Origin: Hyphomicrobiales bacterium
GTDB lineage: Bacteria; Pseudomonadota; Alphaproteobacteria; Rhizobiales; Beijerinckiaceae
Direction: 5' to 3'
Length of the DNA stretch: 64,000 nt
NCBI GenBank assembly: GCA_028290285.1
Contig: JAQGKD010000114.1
Coordinates: 1 to 64,000 of the forward strand
The notes under the pieces: model-generated
Told to the model about the DNA's origin: nothing
Seen by the model: the letters and a program-made list of their open reading frames with translations, nothing else
Databases searched by the model: none
Position numbers and translations under genes: made by a program
In this document: positions 25,784 to 34,546 of the stretch, piece after piece
Position numbering within the stretch: position 1 is the first letter of the stretch
Layout: each line of letters opens with the position of its first letter

Positions 25784-26860
25784 ATGTCGCCTTTCACAAT
25801 CGGTGTCCTCAACGGCGATGACATCGGGCACGAGATCGTGCCCGCAGCCGTGCGCGTGGCGCAGGCGGCCGCCGCGCTGCACGGCGTGTCCATCGACTGG
25901 CGGCCCTTGCCTATCGGGCGCAGCGCGCTCGACAGCCACGGGTCGACAATGCCCGAGGGAACGCTGGAGACATTGGGCGCGCTCGACGGGTTTGTGCTCG
26001 GACCCATCGGCCATCAGGCCTATCCAAAGGGCCCAGGCGCGATCAATCCCCATCCAATCCTGCGCAAGCATTTCGACCTGTTCGCCAATGTCCGGCCGAC
26101 CCGCTCCTATCCGGGCATCGGCTGTATCTATGACGACATCGACCTCGTGATCGTGCGTGAGAACAATGAGGGATTCCAGCCCGACCGCAACGTCGTCGCA
26201 GGGTCCGGAGAATTCCGGCCCAACGACGACCTGACGATTTCCGTTCGCGTCATCTCGCGCAAGGGCAGCCGGAAAGTCGCCAAGGCGGCGCTCGATATTG
26301 CCCGCAGCCGGCGCAAGAAATTGACGCTGGTACACAAGAACACGGTGTTCAAGCTCGGCTGCGGCATGTTCGTCGAGGAATGCTACAAGGCCGCCGCCGA
26401 TTATCCCGATGTCACGGTCGACGAAGTGATCGTCGACACGTTCGCCATGCGTCTTGTGCGTGACCCGCAGACCTTCGATACGGTCGTCACCACGAACATG
26501 TTCGGCGACATCCTGACCGACGAAGCGGCAGGCCTCGTCGGCGGACTGGGAATGGCGCCTGGCCTGTGCATCGGTGAGGGAAACATCGCGATGGCGCAGG
26601 CGACCCACGGATCCGCCCCCGACATCGCCGGCAAGGGCATCGCCAATCCCTATGCGATGATTTACTCGACCGCGATGCTGCTCGATTTCCTGGGCCGCAG
26701 CCGGAATGTGCCGGCATCGGTGGCCGCGGCGAGATCCATTGAGCGCGCGCTCTGCGTCGCGCTGGCAGACCCGGCGACCCGCACGCGCGATATTCGCGGG
26801 ACGGCGGGCACGCAGGGCATGACGGATGCCATCGTGCGCGCGCTGGATCGAACCAGCTGA
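25784..26860 (+). CDS. Isocitrate/isopropylmalate dehydrogenase-family protein
   Basis: 358 aa; start at MSPFTIGVLNGDDIGHEI, with GGAAAG upstream. Markers of the beta-decarboxylating dehydrogenases: VRENNEGF, VHKNTVFKLGCGMFV (catalytic Lys region), NMFGDILTDEAAGLVGGLG and HGSAPDIAGKGIANPYA. The N-terminal motif is GDDIGHE instead of GDGIG.E. It acts on 2- or 3-hydroxy-diacids with NAD+. It differs from the more canonical paralogue at 28993-30084, so the two probably handle different intermediates of the same pathway. Confidence 0.9.
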   Translation: MSPFTIGVLNGDDIGHEIVPAAVRVAQAAAALHGVSIDWRPLPIGRSALDSHGSTMPEGTLETLGALDGFVLGPIGHQAYPKGPGAINPHPILRKHFDLFANVRPTRSYPGIGCIYDDIDLVIVRENNEGFQPDRNVVAGSGEFRPNDDLTISVRVISRKGSRKVAKAALDIARSRRKKLTLVHKNTVFKLGCGMFVEECYKAAADYPDVTVDEVIVDTFAMRLVRDPQTFDTVVTTNMFGDILTDEAAGLVGGLGMAPGLCIGEGNIAMAQATHGSAPDIAGKGIANPYAMIYSTAMLLDFLGRSRNVPASVAAARSIERALCVALADPATRTRDIRGTAGTQGMTDAIVRALDRTS

Positions 26861-26879
26861 GCGCGCGCAGAATGGGGCC

Positions 26880-27851
26880 TCAGGGGGCAGCCTCAACGTA
26901 GGGCGTCGGCTCGCTCCCTGAGAAGAAGGGATAAAACGCGTCAAAGACCAGATCGGGTCGGTGCTCCGCGGGATAATGTCCAGTGGGAATCGACCAGCCA
27001 CGCAGGTCGTTCGCCCACGGCGCCCAGGCATCCATGACCTTGAAGTGCCGCCCGCAGTGGCTATTCGAACCCCACATCACCAGCACGGGGCACCTGATCT
27101 TCTTCTGCCCCAGGTCCGCCGTGTCCATCTCGAGGTCGAGCGTGACCGTCGCGCGGTAATCCTCGCATACCGAATGGATCTGCTCGGGCGTCGTGCAGCG
27201 CGCATATTCGGCCAAAGCTTCCGGTGTGAAGATCTCGAGGCCCACGCCCTTCTTGTTGAGCTTGTAGCGGATGTAATAATCCAGATCGCCGCAGATCAGG
27301 CGTTCAGGAAACGGCTCCTTCTGGGCCATGAAGAACCAGTGATAGGATTCGAGACCCCAGCCAAGCGTGATCTTCGTCAGCACTTCGTGCGTCGGCACGA
27401 TGTCGAGCGACGCAAATGCCGTCACGCGATCCGGCTGGTCGAGCGCCATGCGGAAGCCGACGCGCGCGCCGCGGTCATGTCCCGCGACGCCGAACTTTTG
27501 AAAGCCGAGCGCGTCCATGACATCGAACATGTCTTCGCCCATCGAGCGGAACGTGTAGGCCGAATGATCGCCCCCGCCGACAGGTTTTGAGCTGTCGCCA
27601 TAGCCGCGAAGATCGGGCACGACGACGGTGAAGGACTGGGCGAGCGTCGGCGCCATCTTGTGCCAGCTCACCAACGTCAGGGGATTGCCATGGATGAGCA
27701 GCAGCGGCGGACCGTTGCCCGCGATCGCCACATTGATCTCGGCGCCGCGCGTCTTGATGCGACGCCGCTCGAAGCCCTTCATCAATTCGGGACCATGCGG
27801 AATCAGCGGCGGACGTTCATTGGCGCGATCGGCACCCGGGCGAAGATCCAT
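26880..27851 (-). CDS. Alpha/beta hydrolase of haloacetate dehalogenase type
   Basis: 323 aa, start at ATG 27851 behind TGGAGGACCGCC. Residues resembling fluoroacetate dehalogenases: the nucleophile in AGHDRGARVGFRMAL (Asp, with two Arg nearby), ESYHWFFMAQKEPFPERLI region with the Trp, and the catalytic His in GHYPAEHRPD. These features support dehalogenase or epoxide/ester hydrolase activity. Convergent with the IPMDH-like gene and divergent from pdxA, with GntR box 3 between; its box-embedded TTGACA points toward this gene. Confidence 0.88.
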   Translation of the reverse strand: MDLRPGADRANERPPLIPHGPELMKGFERRRIKTRGAEINVAIAGNGPPLLLIHGNPLTLVSWHKMAPTLAQSFTVVVPDLRGYGDSSKPVGGGDHSAYTFRSMGEDMFDVMDALGFQKFGVAGHDRGARVGFRMALDQPDRVTAFASLDIVPTHEVLTKITLGWGLESYHWFFMAQKEPFPERLICGDLDYYIRYKLNKKGVGLEIFTPEALAEYARCTTPEQIHSVCEDYRATVTLDLEMDTADLGQKKIRCPVLVMWGSNSHCGRHFKVMDAWAPWANDLRGWSIPTGHYPAEHRPDLVFDAFYPFFSGSEPTPYVEAAP

Positions 27852-27905
27852 CGGCGGTCCTCCAGATTGTTTTAGTCAGCCTGTCATTTGCTGCTGGGAT
27901 AGCAT

Positions 27906-27917
27906 ATTGTCAACAAT
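27906..27917. promoter_or_regulatory. GntR box 3, between the hydrolase and PdxA-like genes
   Basis: ATTGTCAACAAT, the exact reverse complement of box 2. Read on the minus strand it embeds TTGACA (27913-27908), 56 nt before the hydrolase ATG at 27851; it is also 56 nt before the pdxA-like ATG at 27974. A shared operator for both divergent genes is inferred. Confidence 0.7.
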
Positions 27918-27973
27918 AAGCAATGAATGCTAGCGTCCCCGCATGGCCGAAACCCTCCAGAGAGGCGACGCGA

Positions 27974-28996
27974 ATGGATGAAGAGACCGGGGAGCTTCCC
28001 CGCATCGCATTGCTGTTTGGCGATTGCACGGGCATTGGGCCTGAAATCGCCGCGCGGGTGCTGGCAGAACGCAACCTCAGCGACCGCGCGCGGCTCGTCG
28101 CGGTGGGCGATGCGCGCGTGCTGGAAAAGGGCATGCGCGATGCACAGGTTTCCTTCCCGTGGCGTCGCGTCGAACGCGTCTCCGACATCGATTGGTCCGA
28201 CCCCACGGTTCCCCTGATCGATCTCGAAAACATCGATCCCGCCGAGGTCGGCTCCGGCGCGATTTCAGCGCATTCCGGCCGCATCACCGGCGAGACCTTG
28301 CGTCATGCGATCTGGATGGCCAAGCGCGGCGAGGTCGATGCCGTCACCTTCGCACCACTCAACAAAGCCGCGATGTATGCGGGCGGATTCAAGTTTCCCG
28401 ACGAGCACAAGTTCTTCGCCAATGTGCTCGGCCACAATTCCTATTTCTCCGAGATGAACGTCCTCGACCCACACTGGATGTCGCGCGTCACCTCGCACGT
28501 GTCGCTGCGTGAAGCGCTCGACCTCATCGACGAACAGTCCATCACGGACGCCATCGAACTGGTCGACCGCATGATGAAGCGCGCGGGTATCGAGAAGCCG
28601 CGCATCGCAGTCGCTGCGCTCAACCCACATGCGGGAGAAAATGGGCTGTTCGGCCGGGATGAAATCGAATTGATCCGGCCCACGGTCGAGAAGGTGGCCG
28701 CGACCGGCATCGACTGCACGGGACCATTCCCGTCCGACACGGTCTACATTCGCGCCTTCGCCGGCGAGTTCGACAGCGTGGTCTCGATGTACCACGACCA
28801 GGGTCAGATCGCGACCAAGATGAAGGGCTTCAATCGCGGCGTGACGATCACGGCGGGCCTCGACGTGCTGTTCACGACGCCTGCCCACGGCACGGCCTTC
28901 GATATCGTGGGCAAGGGCGTCGCATCCACCGGCGCGCTCGAAAGCGCGCTCGCGCTAGCGGCGAAACTCGCCCCGAGAAATGGCATCCGCGCATGA
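27974..28996 (+). CDS. PdxA-family 4-hydroxythreonine-4-phosphate dehydrogenase-like protein
   Basis: 340 aa; start at MDEETGELPRIAL, behind AGAGAGGCG and at a sensible distance from box 3. PdxA features: GDCTGIGPEIAARVL, TSHVSLREAL, ALNPHAGENGLFGRDE, and YHDQGQIATKMKGFNRG with HGTAFDIVGKG supplying metal ligands. The family also includes D-threonate/erythronate-4-phosphate and aromatic dihydrodiol dehydrogenases (TphB). No DUF1537 kinase or dioxygenase is in the window, so the substrate is open. Overlaps the next gene by ATGA. Confidence 0.9.
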   Translation: MDEETGELPRIALLFGDCTGIGPEIAARVLAERNLSDRARLVAVGDARVLEKGMRDAQVSFPWRRVERVSDIDWSDPTVPLIDLENIDPAEVGSGAISAHSGRITGETLRHAIWMAKRGEVDAVTFAPLNKAAMYAGGFKFPDEHKFFANVLGHNSYFSEMNVLDPHWMSRVTSHVSLREALDLIDEQSITDAIELVDRMMKRAGIEKPRIAVAALNPHAGENGLFGRDEIELIRPTVEKVAATGIDCTGPFPSDTVYIRAFAGEFDSVVSMYHDQGQIATKMKGFNRGVTITAGLDVLFTTPAHGTAFDIVGKGVASTGALESALALAAKLAPRNGIRA

Positions 28997-30084
28997 GTTC
29001 TCCGATCTCCAACCGCCGTCACCGTGTCGGCGTCATCCCGGGCGACGGCATCGGCCAAGAAGTCATCCCTGTCGGGATGGCCGTCGCGGAGGCAGCCGGA
29101 CGAACGTTCGGCTTCACCATGGACTGGACCAGTTTCGACTGGAGCTGCGAACGTTTCGCAAAGACGGGACGAATGATGCCCGAAGACGGCATCGAGCAGG
29201 TCAAGGCCTTCGACGCGCTTTACCTTGGCGCGGTCGGCTTCCCCGGCGTTCCCGATCACATCTCGCTCTGGGGCCTGCTCATCCCGCTGCGGCGCGAGCT
29301 CAAGCAATATGTCAACGTTCGCCCTGTCCGGCTGCTGAAGGGCATCGCGTCGCCCCTGGTGGGGCGTGGCCAGAAGGACATTGATTTCATCGTCGTGCGC
29401 GAGAACAACGAGGGTGAATATTCCGAGATCGGCGGCCGCATCTTCCGTGGCACGGATGATGAAATGGCCATGCAGGAGTCGATCTTCACCAAGCGCGGTG
29501 TAGACCGCGTGCTCGACTATGCGTTCAGGCTGGCCCAAACGCGGCCACGCAAGCACGTGACGTCGGCGACGAAATCAAACGGCATCGTCCACACCATGCC
29601 GTTCTGGGACGAGCGCTTCGAGGCTGCGAAAGCACGCTACCCGGATGTTGGAGCCGCGCAGTTTCACATCGACATCCTGACCGCGCATTTCGTGCTCCAC
29701 CCTGACTGGTTCGATGTCGTCGTTGGCTCGAACCTGTTCGGCGATATCCTCTCCGATCTCGGCCCCGCCATCGCCGGCTCGATCGGCATCGCACCTTCGG
29801 CGAATCTGAACCCGGAGCGTCAATATCCCTCCATGTTCGAACCCGTCCACGGCTCCGCGCCTGACATCGCCGGCAAGGGTATCGCCAATCCCATCGCCGC
29901 CATTTGGTCCGTCGCCATGATGCTGGAGCATCTCGGCGAAACAGCCGCCGCGCTGGCTATCGAGCAGGCGATGGAGGACGTTCTCGTCGATCCGGACTCG
30001 CGCACCGCCGACCTTGGGGGGCCTGCCGACACACGCCGATGTGCCGATGCCGTGCTGGCTGCGCTGAACCGCCTCTCTACGTGA
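28993..30084 (+). CDS. Tartrate dehydrogenase-like (IPMDH family) protein
   Basis: 363 aa. Canonical dehydrogenase motifs: VIPGDGIGQEV, VRENNEGEYSEIGG, TKSNGIVHTMPFW, SNLFGDILSDLGP and FEPVHGSAPDIAGKG. TtuC-type enzymes oxidise and decarboxylate tartrate, malate and related acids. Start ATG overlaps the pdxA-like stop (ATGA), so the pair is co-translated. Second IPMDH-family member in the same region; ends convergently, overlapping the nitroreductase gene by 8 bp. Confidence 0.9.
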   Translation: MSSPISNRRHRVGVIPGDGIGQEVIPVGMAVAEAAGRTFGFTMDWTSFDWSCERFAKTGRMMPEDGIEQVKAFDALYLGAVGFPGVPDHISLWGLLIPLRRELKQYVNVRPVRLLKGIASPLVGRGQKDIDFIVVRENNEGEYSEIGGRIFRGTDDEMAMQESIFTKRGVDRVLDYAFRLAQTRPRKHVTSATKSNGIVHTMPFWDERFEAAKARYPDVGAAQFHIDILTAHFVLHPDWFDVVVGSNLFGDILSDLGPAIAGSIGIAPSANLNPERQYPSMFEPVHGSAPDIAGKGIANPIAAIWSVAMMLEHLGETAAALAIEQAMEDVLVDPDSRTADLGGPADTRRCADAVLAALNRLST

Positions 30085-30919
30085 GGTCGAATTTCTGACG
30101 GCGCAGGTAGGCGCCGAAGGCGGTCCGCAGTGGCACGGCGTATTGGCGCGCCTTGTCCTCTGACCAGCCATAGGCTTCGGCGTTCCCCCAGACGTCAGGA
30201 TCGCGTTGACGGCGCGCGGGCTGAAGGGCCTCGCGCCTGCAGTCGTAGGCCTCGATGTCCTGCCTTGCGTGTCCGTCCGCAAAGCGATCGGTGTGAACAT
30301 TGACCGACAGTGGCAATCGCGGGGTGATATGACCGTTCTCGCTTGGCCAGCCCAGGCAAAAGCCGGCATAAGGCGCAACCTTTTCGGGCAACTCTAGCCA
30401 TTCCGAAATGAGTTCGGCGTGGTTGCGGATCTCGCTGACCGGACAGCCGCCAAGCCCTGCCATATCCACGCTCGCCTGGAACCAGGCCAGAGCAATCGCC
30501 GCATCACCGACGGCATTGAAAAGCAGGTCGCAATGATCGTTGGGGAAAGGCTTTCCGCGCCACTCCGCAATCTGCGGAAGCCGTCGCCCGTTCAAACAGA
30601 AAATGACCATGGCCGGAGCTGTCAGCACCCATGGATATTGCGGCATGAGCGCCCCGATTCGCCGACGCAGGTCGGGATCCTGGATGATCACGATATCGCG
30701 CTGCTGAAGGTCGCTTTTAGAGGGCGCCGACATCGCGCATGCGCAAAGGACTCTCAACAACTCCGGGTCAACAGCACGATCGAGAAAGTCCCGGTGGACA
30801 CGATGCCCGGCCAGACAGGAAAGTCTGTCGGCCGCTTCGTCCGACAGAGGGATTTCGAAATCCTCTCCGAAACGCTCGACCAGGGCCTGCTGCATGTCTC
30901 GGATCGAATTCGGCTTCAT
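30077..30919 (-). CDS. Nitroreductase-family flavoprotein
   Basis: 280 aa with the nitroreductase fold: HRVHRDFLDRAVDPELLRVLC, SAPSKSDLQQRDIVII, an AGLGGCPVS segment and CLGWPSENGHITPRLPL for FMN binding. NAD(P)H-dependent reduction of nitro or quinone compounds is the family activity. Its 3' end overlaps the tartrate-dehydrogenase-like gene. It may be unrelated to the boxed pathway, as it has its own direction and lies behind brnA. Confidence 0.88.
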   Translation of the reverse strand: MKPNSIRDMQQALVERFGEDFEIPLSDEAADRLSCLAGHRVHRDFLDRAVDPELLRVLCACAMSAPSKSDLQQRDIVIIQDPDLRRRIGALMPQYPWVLTAPAMVIFCLNGRRLPQIAEWRGKPFPNDHCDLLFNAVGDAAIALAWFQASVDMAGLGGCPVSEIRNHAELISEWLELPEKVAPYAGFCLGWPSENGHITPRLPLSVNVHTDRFADGHARQDIEAYDCRREALQPARRQRDPDVWGNAEAYGWSEDKARQYAVPLRTAFGAYLRRQKFDLT

Positions 30920-30954
30920 CGTGATCTCGTATCTGAAAGCGCTGCTCGGCTTGC

Positions 30955-31197
30955 CTAAAGGCCCGCAGCCTTCCGAAGGGCTGCATTGATTCTATCCTGC
31001 CACCCCGGACCGTCCTCCTGAAAGCGTTCCAGGACGTCGCTGTCGATACGAAGAGAAACAAGTTCCTTGCTGCCAGGCACATGCGTCTTCGTCTGTGCCG
31101 GGATCTGCTCCGCAGGCGGTGTGGTGGCCGCCTTGAATGCGGCCTCCGCCGCCGATCGCGAGTCCATCGGTCGATGTCTTGTCGGGGTCTTGGTCAC
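30955..31197 (-). CDS. BrnA-type antitoxin without a neighbouring BrnT
   Basis: 80 aa, GTG start with GGAG seven bases upstream. The C-terminal half KELVSLRIDSDVLERF, ending in DGPGWQDRINAALRKA, is the BrnA/ribbon-helix-helix C-terminal signature. The N-terminal half is charged and disordered-looking. No BrnT-like frame precedes it on the minus strand (31198-31371). Orphan BrnA or an independent regulator; the nitroreductase gene starts 35 bp downstream. Confidence 0.75.
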   Translation of the reverse strand: MTKTPTRHRPMDSRSAAEAAFKAATTPPAEQIPAQTKTHVPGSKELVSLRIDSDVLERFQEDGPGWQDRINAALRKAAGL

Positions 31198-31371
31198 AAC
31201 ATAGCTCCATGGATGGACTTAAACCGCGCTGATCCTACCAAAATACGTGTCGGCGATGATATCGGTAAGAAGATTATCCGTTCGACAGAATACCGTTTCC
31301 TCATCATGGGTGGCCGGCATGAGCTTCCGTATGTAGGATGACATGTATGTTCCATTGGAGCCGTTCGGAAA

Positions 31372-32181
31372 ATGACTGCCGAGCAGGCGTGCGCCCCACC
31401 AGTTGAGGGCATTCATTTCGACCTGCGGGATCTCCAGAACCTGCACGCGCATCGAACGGCGCGGCTGCGCCTCATGGCAATCTTTCTTCTCTCGCTGTCG
31501 CTTCATGCCGCTGGGCTCCTCCTACCCGAAACGCGCAGCGCGCCTGACGTCGCGATTGAAGAAGCGATTCCCGTCGAGATCATTGTCGAACAACCCGCCC
31601 CTCCCGCCCCGCAGCCGGAAGAGCCCGTCCAGGCCGAGCAGGCGCAACAGGTCCTCGACGAGAAACCGGTCAGCGACTTCGTTCGCTCCACAGAGCAGGA
31701 CCGCGAAAGCGGAAAGGATGCGCTCCCCCCGCCGGAGCAGCAAAGCAGCGAGATCCAGCCCGCCCCCGAGCGCTTGGAGCCCCTGGCGAACTCGGAACCG
31801 ATCCTGGCTCAGGCTCTGCCGCCGAAGATGCAGCAATATGCGTTGATGGCGCCATTGCCCGACTTCGACTTCAAGGCGCCCGCAAAACGAACGCAAGACA
31901 CCAGAGGCAGCGCCGATCCAGGGTACCTCTCGACGCTCTATGGGCGGATCATGAAGGAGATGCGTGTGCCGAAAACGCCGCCCTCGTCGCGCCGCATCCA
32001 CGGACGCGTCGTCTTCGGCGTCCTGAGCAGCGGCAGGATCATCCAGGAGGCCATCGCGATCCGCAGCGGCGTGCCCGAGCTCGACGCTATGGCACTCGCG
32101 GCGGTCAGGAAGGGTGAGCCCTACGCACGACCTCCAAACGGCGGACCGGTCTATATCGTCTTCGACTACGGAGCGCGCTGA
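31372..32181 (+). CDS. TonB-like energy-transducing protein
   Basis: 269 aa. One membrane segment (about residues 33-52), then a Pro/Glu-rich periplasmic stretch (about 70-145), and a TonB C-terminal domain (about 185-269: IHGRVVFGVLSSGRI, AIAIRSGVPELDAMAL, AVRKGEPY). TonB couples the proton gradient, via ExbBD, to outer-membrane receptors. Neither exbB, exbD nor a receptor is near, so it is an isolated TonB paralogue. The start could be later, at MAIFLLSLSL. Confidence 0.88.
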   Translation: MTAEQACAPPVEGIHFDLRDLQNLHAHRTARLRLMAIFLLSLSLHAAGLLLPETRSAPDVAIEEAIPVEIIVEQPAPPAPQPEEPVQAEQAQQVLDEKPVSDFVRSTEQDRESGKDALPPPEQQSSEIQPAPERLEPLANSEPILAQALPPKMQQYALMAPLPDFDFKAPAKRTQDTRGSADPGYLSTLYGRIMKEMRVPKTPPSSRRIHGRVVFGVLSSGRIIQEAIAIRSGVPELDAMALAAVRKGEPYARPPNGGPVYIVFDYGAR

Positions 32182-32503
32182 ACAATGCCGAGCGTGGCCT
32201 TCGCCTTGAGCGGTCACCACAGCGTCCTTCTCGCCTGAGAACGTTACGACCGCAGCCGAGGGCCTCAACACGAGTTGGACACGATGAGCTTGGACGACGG
32301 GAGCCGCGAAAAGCGCACCCGTAACTTGCTCCGCTTTCAAGCGAGCAAGGGTTCGGCATCAGGAGGAAGAGGCGCAGGTATGTCGCGCCGGCAGTTTCGC
32401 ATATCTGCTTGTTCCGGTATCGTGCCCGTACAAGGTGGCGATGGAGCCGTGGCGCGAGTTCGCCGGGGGCGCTCGCTCCGGCGCTCAAGAAAAGGAGAGG
32501 ATC
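32182..32503. other. Intergenic region without a recognisable gene
   Basis: 322 bp between tonB-like and the nitronate monooxygenase-like gene. Short frames on both strands show no family features or ribosome sites. The AAAGGAGAGG site at its right end serves the downstream gene. Confidence 0.5.
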
Positions 32504-33574
32504 ATGAACTCCTCGGTCGCGCGTGCTCAATTGTTTTGCGATCGGTTTGATCTCAAGATCCCCGTGCTGCTGGCGCCCATGGCGGGGGCTTGCCCCCCAA
32601 CTCTCTCGGTGGCCGTTGCAAACGCTGGCGGGCTGGGAGCATGCGGGGCGCTGCTGATGCAGCCGACTGAAATCATTGCTTGGGCGGACGAGTTTCGGGC
32701 TGGGAGCGCAGGAACGTTTCAAGTCAATCTCTGGGTTCCAGACCCGCCGCCGTATCGCGATGCGGTGCACGAGGCCGCGTTACGAGCATTTCTACGGGGA
32801 TGGGGCCCCGAGGTGCCGCCCGCCGCCGGCGATGTCGCTCCGCCTGACTTTGCCGCCCAGTGCGACGCATTGCTGGCGACAGGAGCGCCAATCCTATCGT
32901 CTGTCATGGGCCTGTTCCCACCTCACATCGTCACCCGCATGAAGCAGAAGGGTGTTGCCTGGTTCGCGAATGTCTCGACTGTGGCCGAAGCGCGCGCGGC
33001 TGAGGAAGCCGGGGCTGACGTGGTCGTGGCTCAAGGTATGGAAGCGGGAGGACACCGCGGGGCTTTCGACGCAGCTTTTGCCGACCGGCAAATGATTGGA
33101 CTGTTCTCGCTCGTGCCGGCAATCGTCGATGCCGTCAGAATTCCGGTTGTGGCAACCGGCGGGATTGCGGACGCGCGCGGTGTGGCGGCGGCACTCATGC
33201 TTGGAGCGAGCGCGGCGCAGGTGGGAACCGGCTTTCTTCGCTGTCCTGAGGCCAAGACCCATCCTGCATGGGCAGATGCGCTTGCCAGGACGGCGCCGGA
33301 GCAAACGATGGTCAGCCGCGTGTTCAGTGGGCGTCCTGGGCGCAGTATCGCGACCGAATACGTGCGAGCCGCGTCAGGACCGGAAGCGCCTGTCCCCGCG
33401 CCTTACCCGGTACAACGAGGTCTCACGGCTGCGATGCGAACTGAGGCTGGCCAGATGGGCGACGTTCAACGGATGCAGGCATGGGCTGGACAATCCTGCC
33501 AGCTGGCGAGAGCAGAGCCAGCGGGCCCGTTAGCACAGGCTCTATGGGAGGGTGCCCAAGCTATGCTCGGCTAG
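32504..33574 (+). CDS. Nitronate monooxygenase / 2-nitropropane dioxygenase-family protein
   Basis: 356 aa from ATG 32504 behind AAAAGGAGAGG. TIM-barrel FMN protein: VLLAPMAGACPPTLSVAVANAGGLG at the start (read in two strands), VAQGMEAGGHRG (FMN/substrate motif), VVATGGIADARGVAAALMLGA and SRVFSGRPGR. The family oxidises nitronates or acts as NADH:quinone reductase. A single gene, no operon partner visible. Confidence 0.9.
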   Translation: MNSSVARAQLFCDRFDLKIPVLLAPMAGACPPTLSVAVANAGGLGACGALLMQPTEIIAWADEFRAGSAGTFQVNLWVPDPPPYRDAVHEAALRAFLRGWGPEVPPAAGDVAPPDFAAQCDALLATGAPILSSVMGLFPPHIVTRMKQKGVAWFANVSTVAEARAAEEAGADVVVAQGMEAGGHRGAFDAAFADRQMIGLFSLVPAIVDAVRIPVVATGGIADARGVAAALMLGASAAQVGTGFLRCPEAKTHPAWADALARTAPEQTMVSRVFSGRPGRSIATEYVRAASGPEAPVPAPYPVQRGLTAAMRTEAGQMGDVQRMQAWAGQSCQLARAEPAGPLAQALWEGAQAMLG

Positions 33575-33768
33575 GCTAACAAGAAAAACCGGTCGCGAGT
33601 GCGATCGCGAGAAGAAGACGGCCGACCTATCTTCCTCTGCGACTGTTCGATGATTTCAGGATTGCTCTTCCTGACCTCCAGACCGGGCATGCGCGGCAGC
33701 CTTCGGTGTGTTTCACCGCCGTGACCGACGTCACCCTGAGCTCGGACATGTTCCGAGGAAAGGGGGCG

Positions 33769-34545
33769 TCAACGGACACCCGCGTGGGTCCGTGTCAGAC
33801 GCATCGTCGTGAGTGCGTCCCCCGTGGCCGCATAGGATGTCGTGTTGTCGAAGATACACCAGGTCTCTACACCCGCCTGCGCGTTTCGGACCAACTGTTG
33901 CGCAATGCTTTCGAGCCTTTCCTCGCCATAGGGCGAATAGTAAATTTGCGGCGAGCCATGCAGGCGGTAATAAGCCATGCGTGTCCAGCCGCCGGGGACA
34001 TCGGCTCCTTCGGCTCGCGGAGGATCGGCTGCAACGCGCGCGATACGGAGAGAACTGAAAAGGTCGTCCACGTCGTTCCCGAACCACGACGCATGGCGAG
34101 GCTCGCACGCGATCGGACCAGCCACCCGTTCGCGGATCGCAGTCAGGAAACTGGCGCTCTCAGCTTCCATGAATGTCTGTTTGGGCGGGAACTGAAGCAG
34201 GAGAGGCCCGAGCTTCGTACCGAGGCCGCCTATTTCCGACAGGAAGGTATCGAGTTCAGATGTGACCGCGAGCTGTCCGCTATGCGTGATGGTTTTGGGG
34301 ACCTTCACCGAAAAGCGAAATAACTCTGTGACCGAGGCGGCCCAGCGCTCGTAAGTGGACCTGCGATGGTGCCGGTAAAACGACGAGTTTATCTCGGTCG
34401 CCTGAAACGTTGAGCCATAGCGCTCGAGATGGGTCCCTGTCTGGGGAAAACCGTCCTGGTGGATCTTCGGGATGCTCCAGCCGGCGGTGCCGATGAAAAT
34501 CGGCCCTGCGCCGCCCGTGGCCGAGCGTCCGTCCTGAGTAGCCAA
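33769..34545 (-). CDS. DUF72 family protein
   Basis: 258 aa. DUF72 TIM-barrel-like markers: IFIGTAGWSIP, TFQATEINSSFYRHH, RFSVKVPKTITH, LGPLLLQFPP, and YYRLHGSPQIYYSPY. It starts one base after the SRAP gene, so the two are co-transcribed. Biochemical role of DUF72 is not established; the pairing with SRAP suggests DNA repair or stress, as inference. Confidence 0.9.
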   Translation of the reverse strand: MATQDGRSATGGAGPIFIGTAGWSIPKIHQDGFPQTGTHLERYGSTFQATEINSSFYRHHRRSTYERWAASVTELFRFSVKVPKTITHSGQLAVTSELDTFLSEIGGLGTKLGPLLLQFPPKQTFMEAESASFLTAIRERVAGPIACEPRHASWFGNDVDDLFSSLRIARVAADPPRAEGADVPGGWTRMAYYRLHGSPQIYYSPYGEERLESIAQQLVRNAQAGVETWCIFDNTTSYAATGDALTTMRLTRTHAGVR

Positions 34546-34546
34546 G

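Noticed and set aside
31219-31506. Minus-strand frame before brnA considered as BrnT
   Set aside because: It lacks BrnT motifs and overlaps the TonB-like gene.
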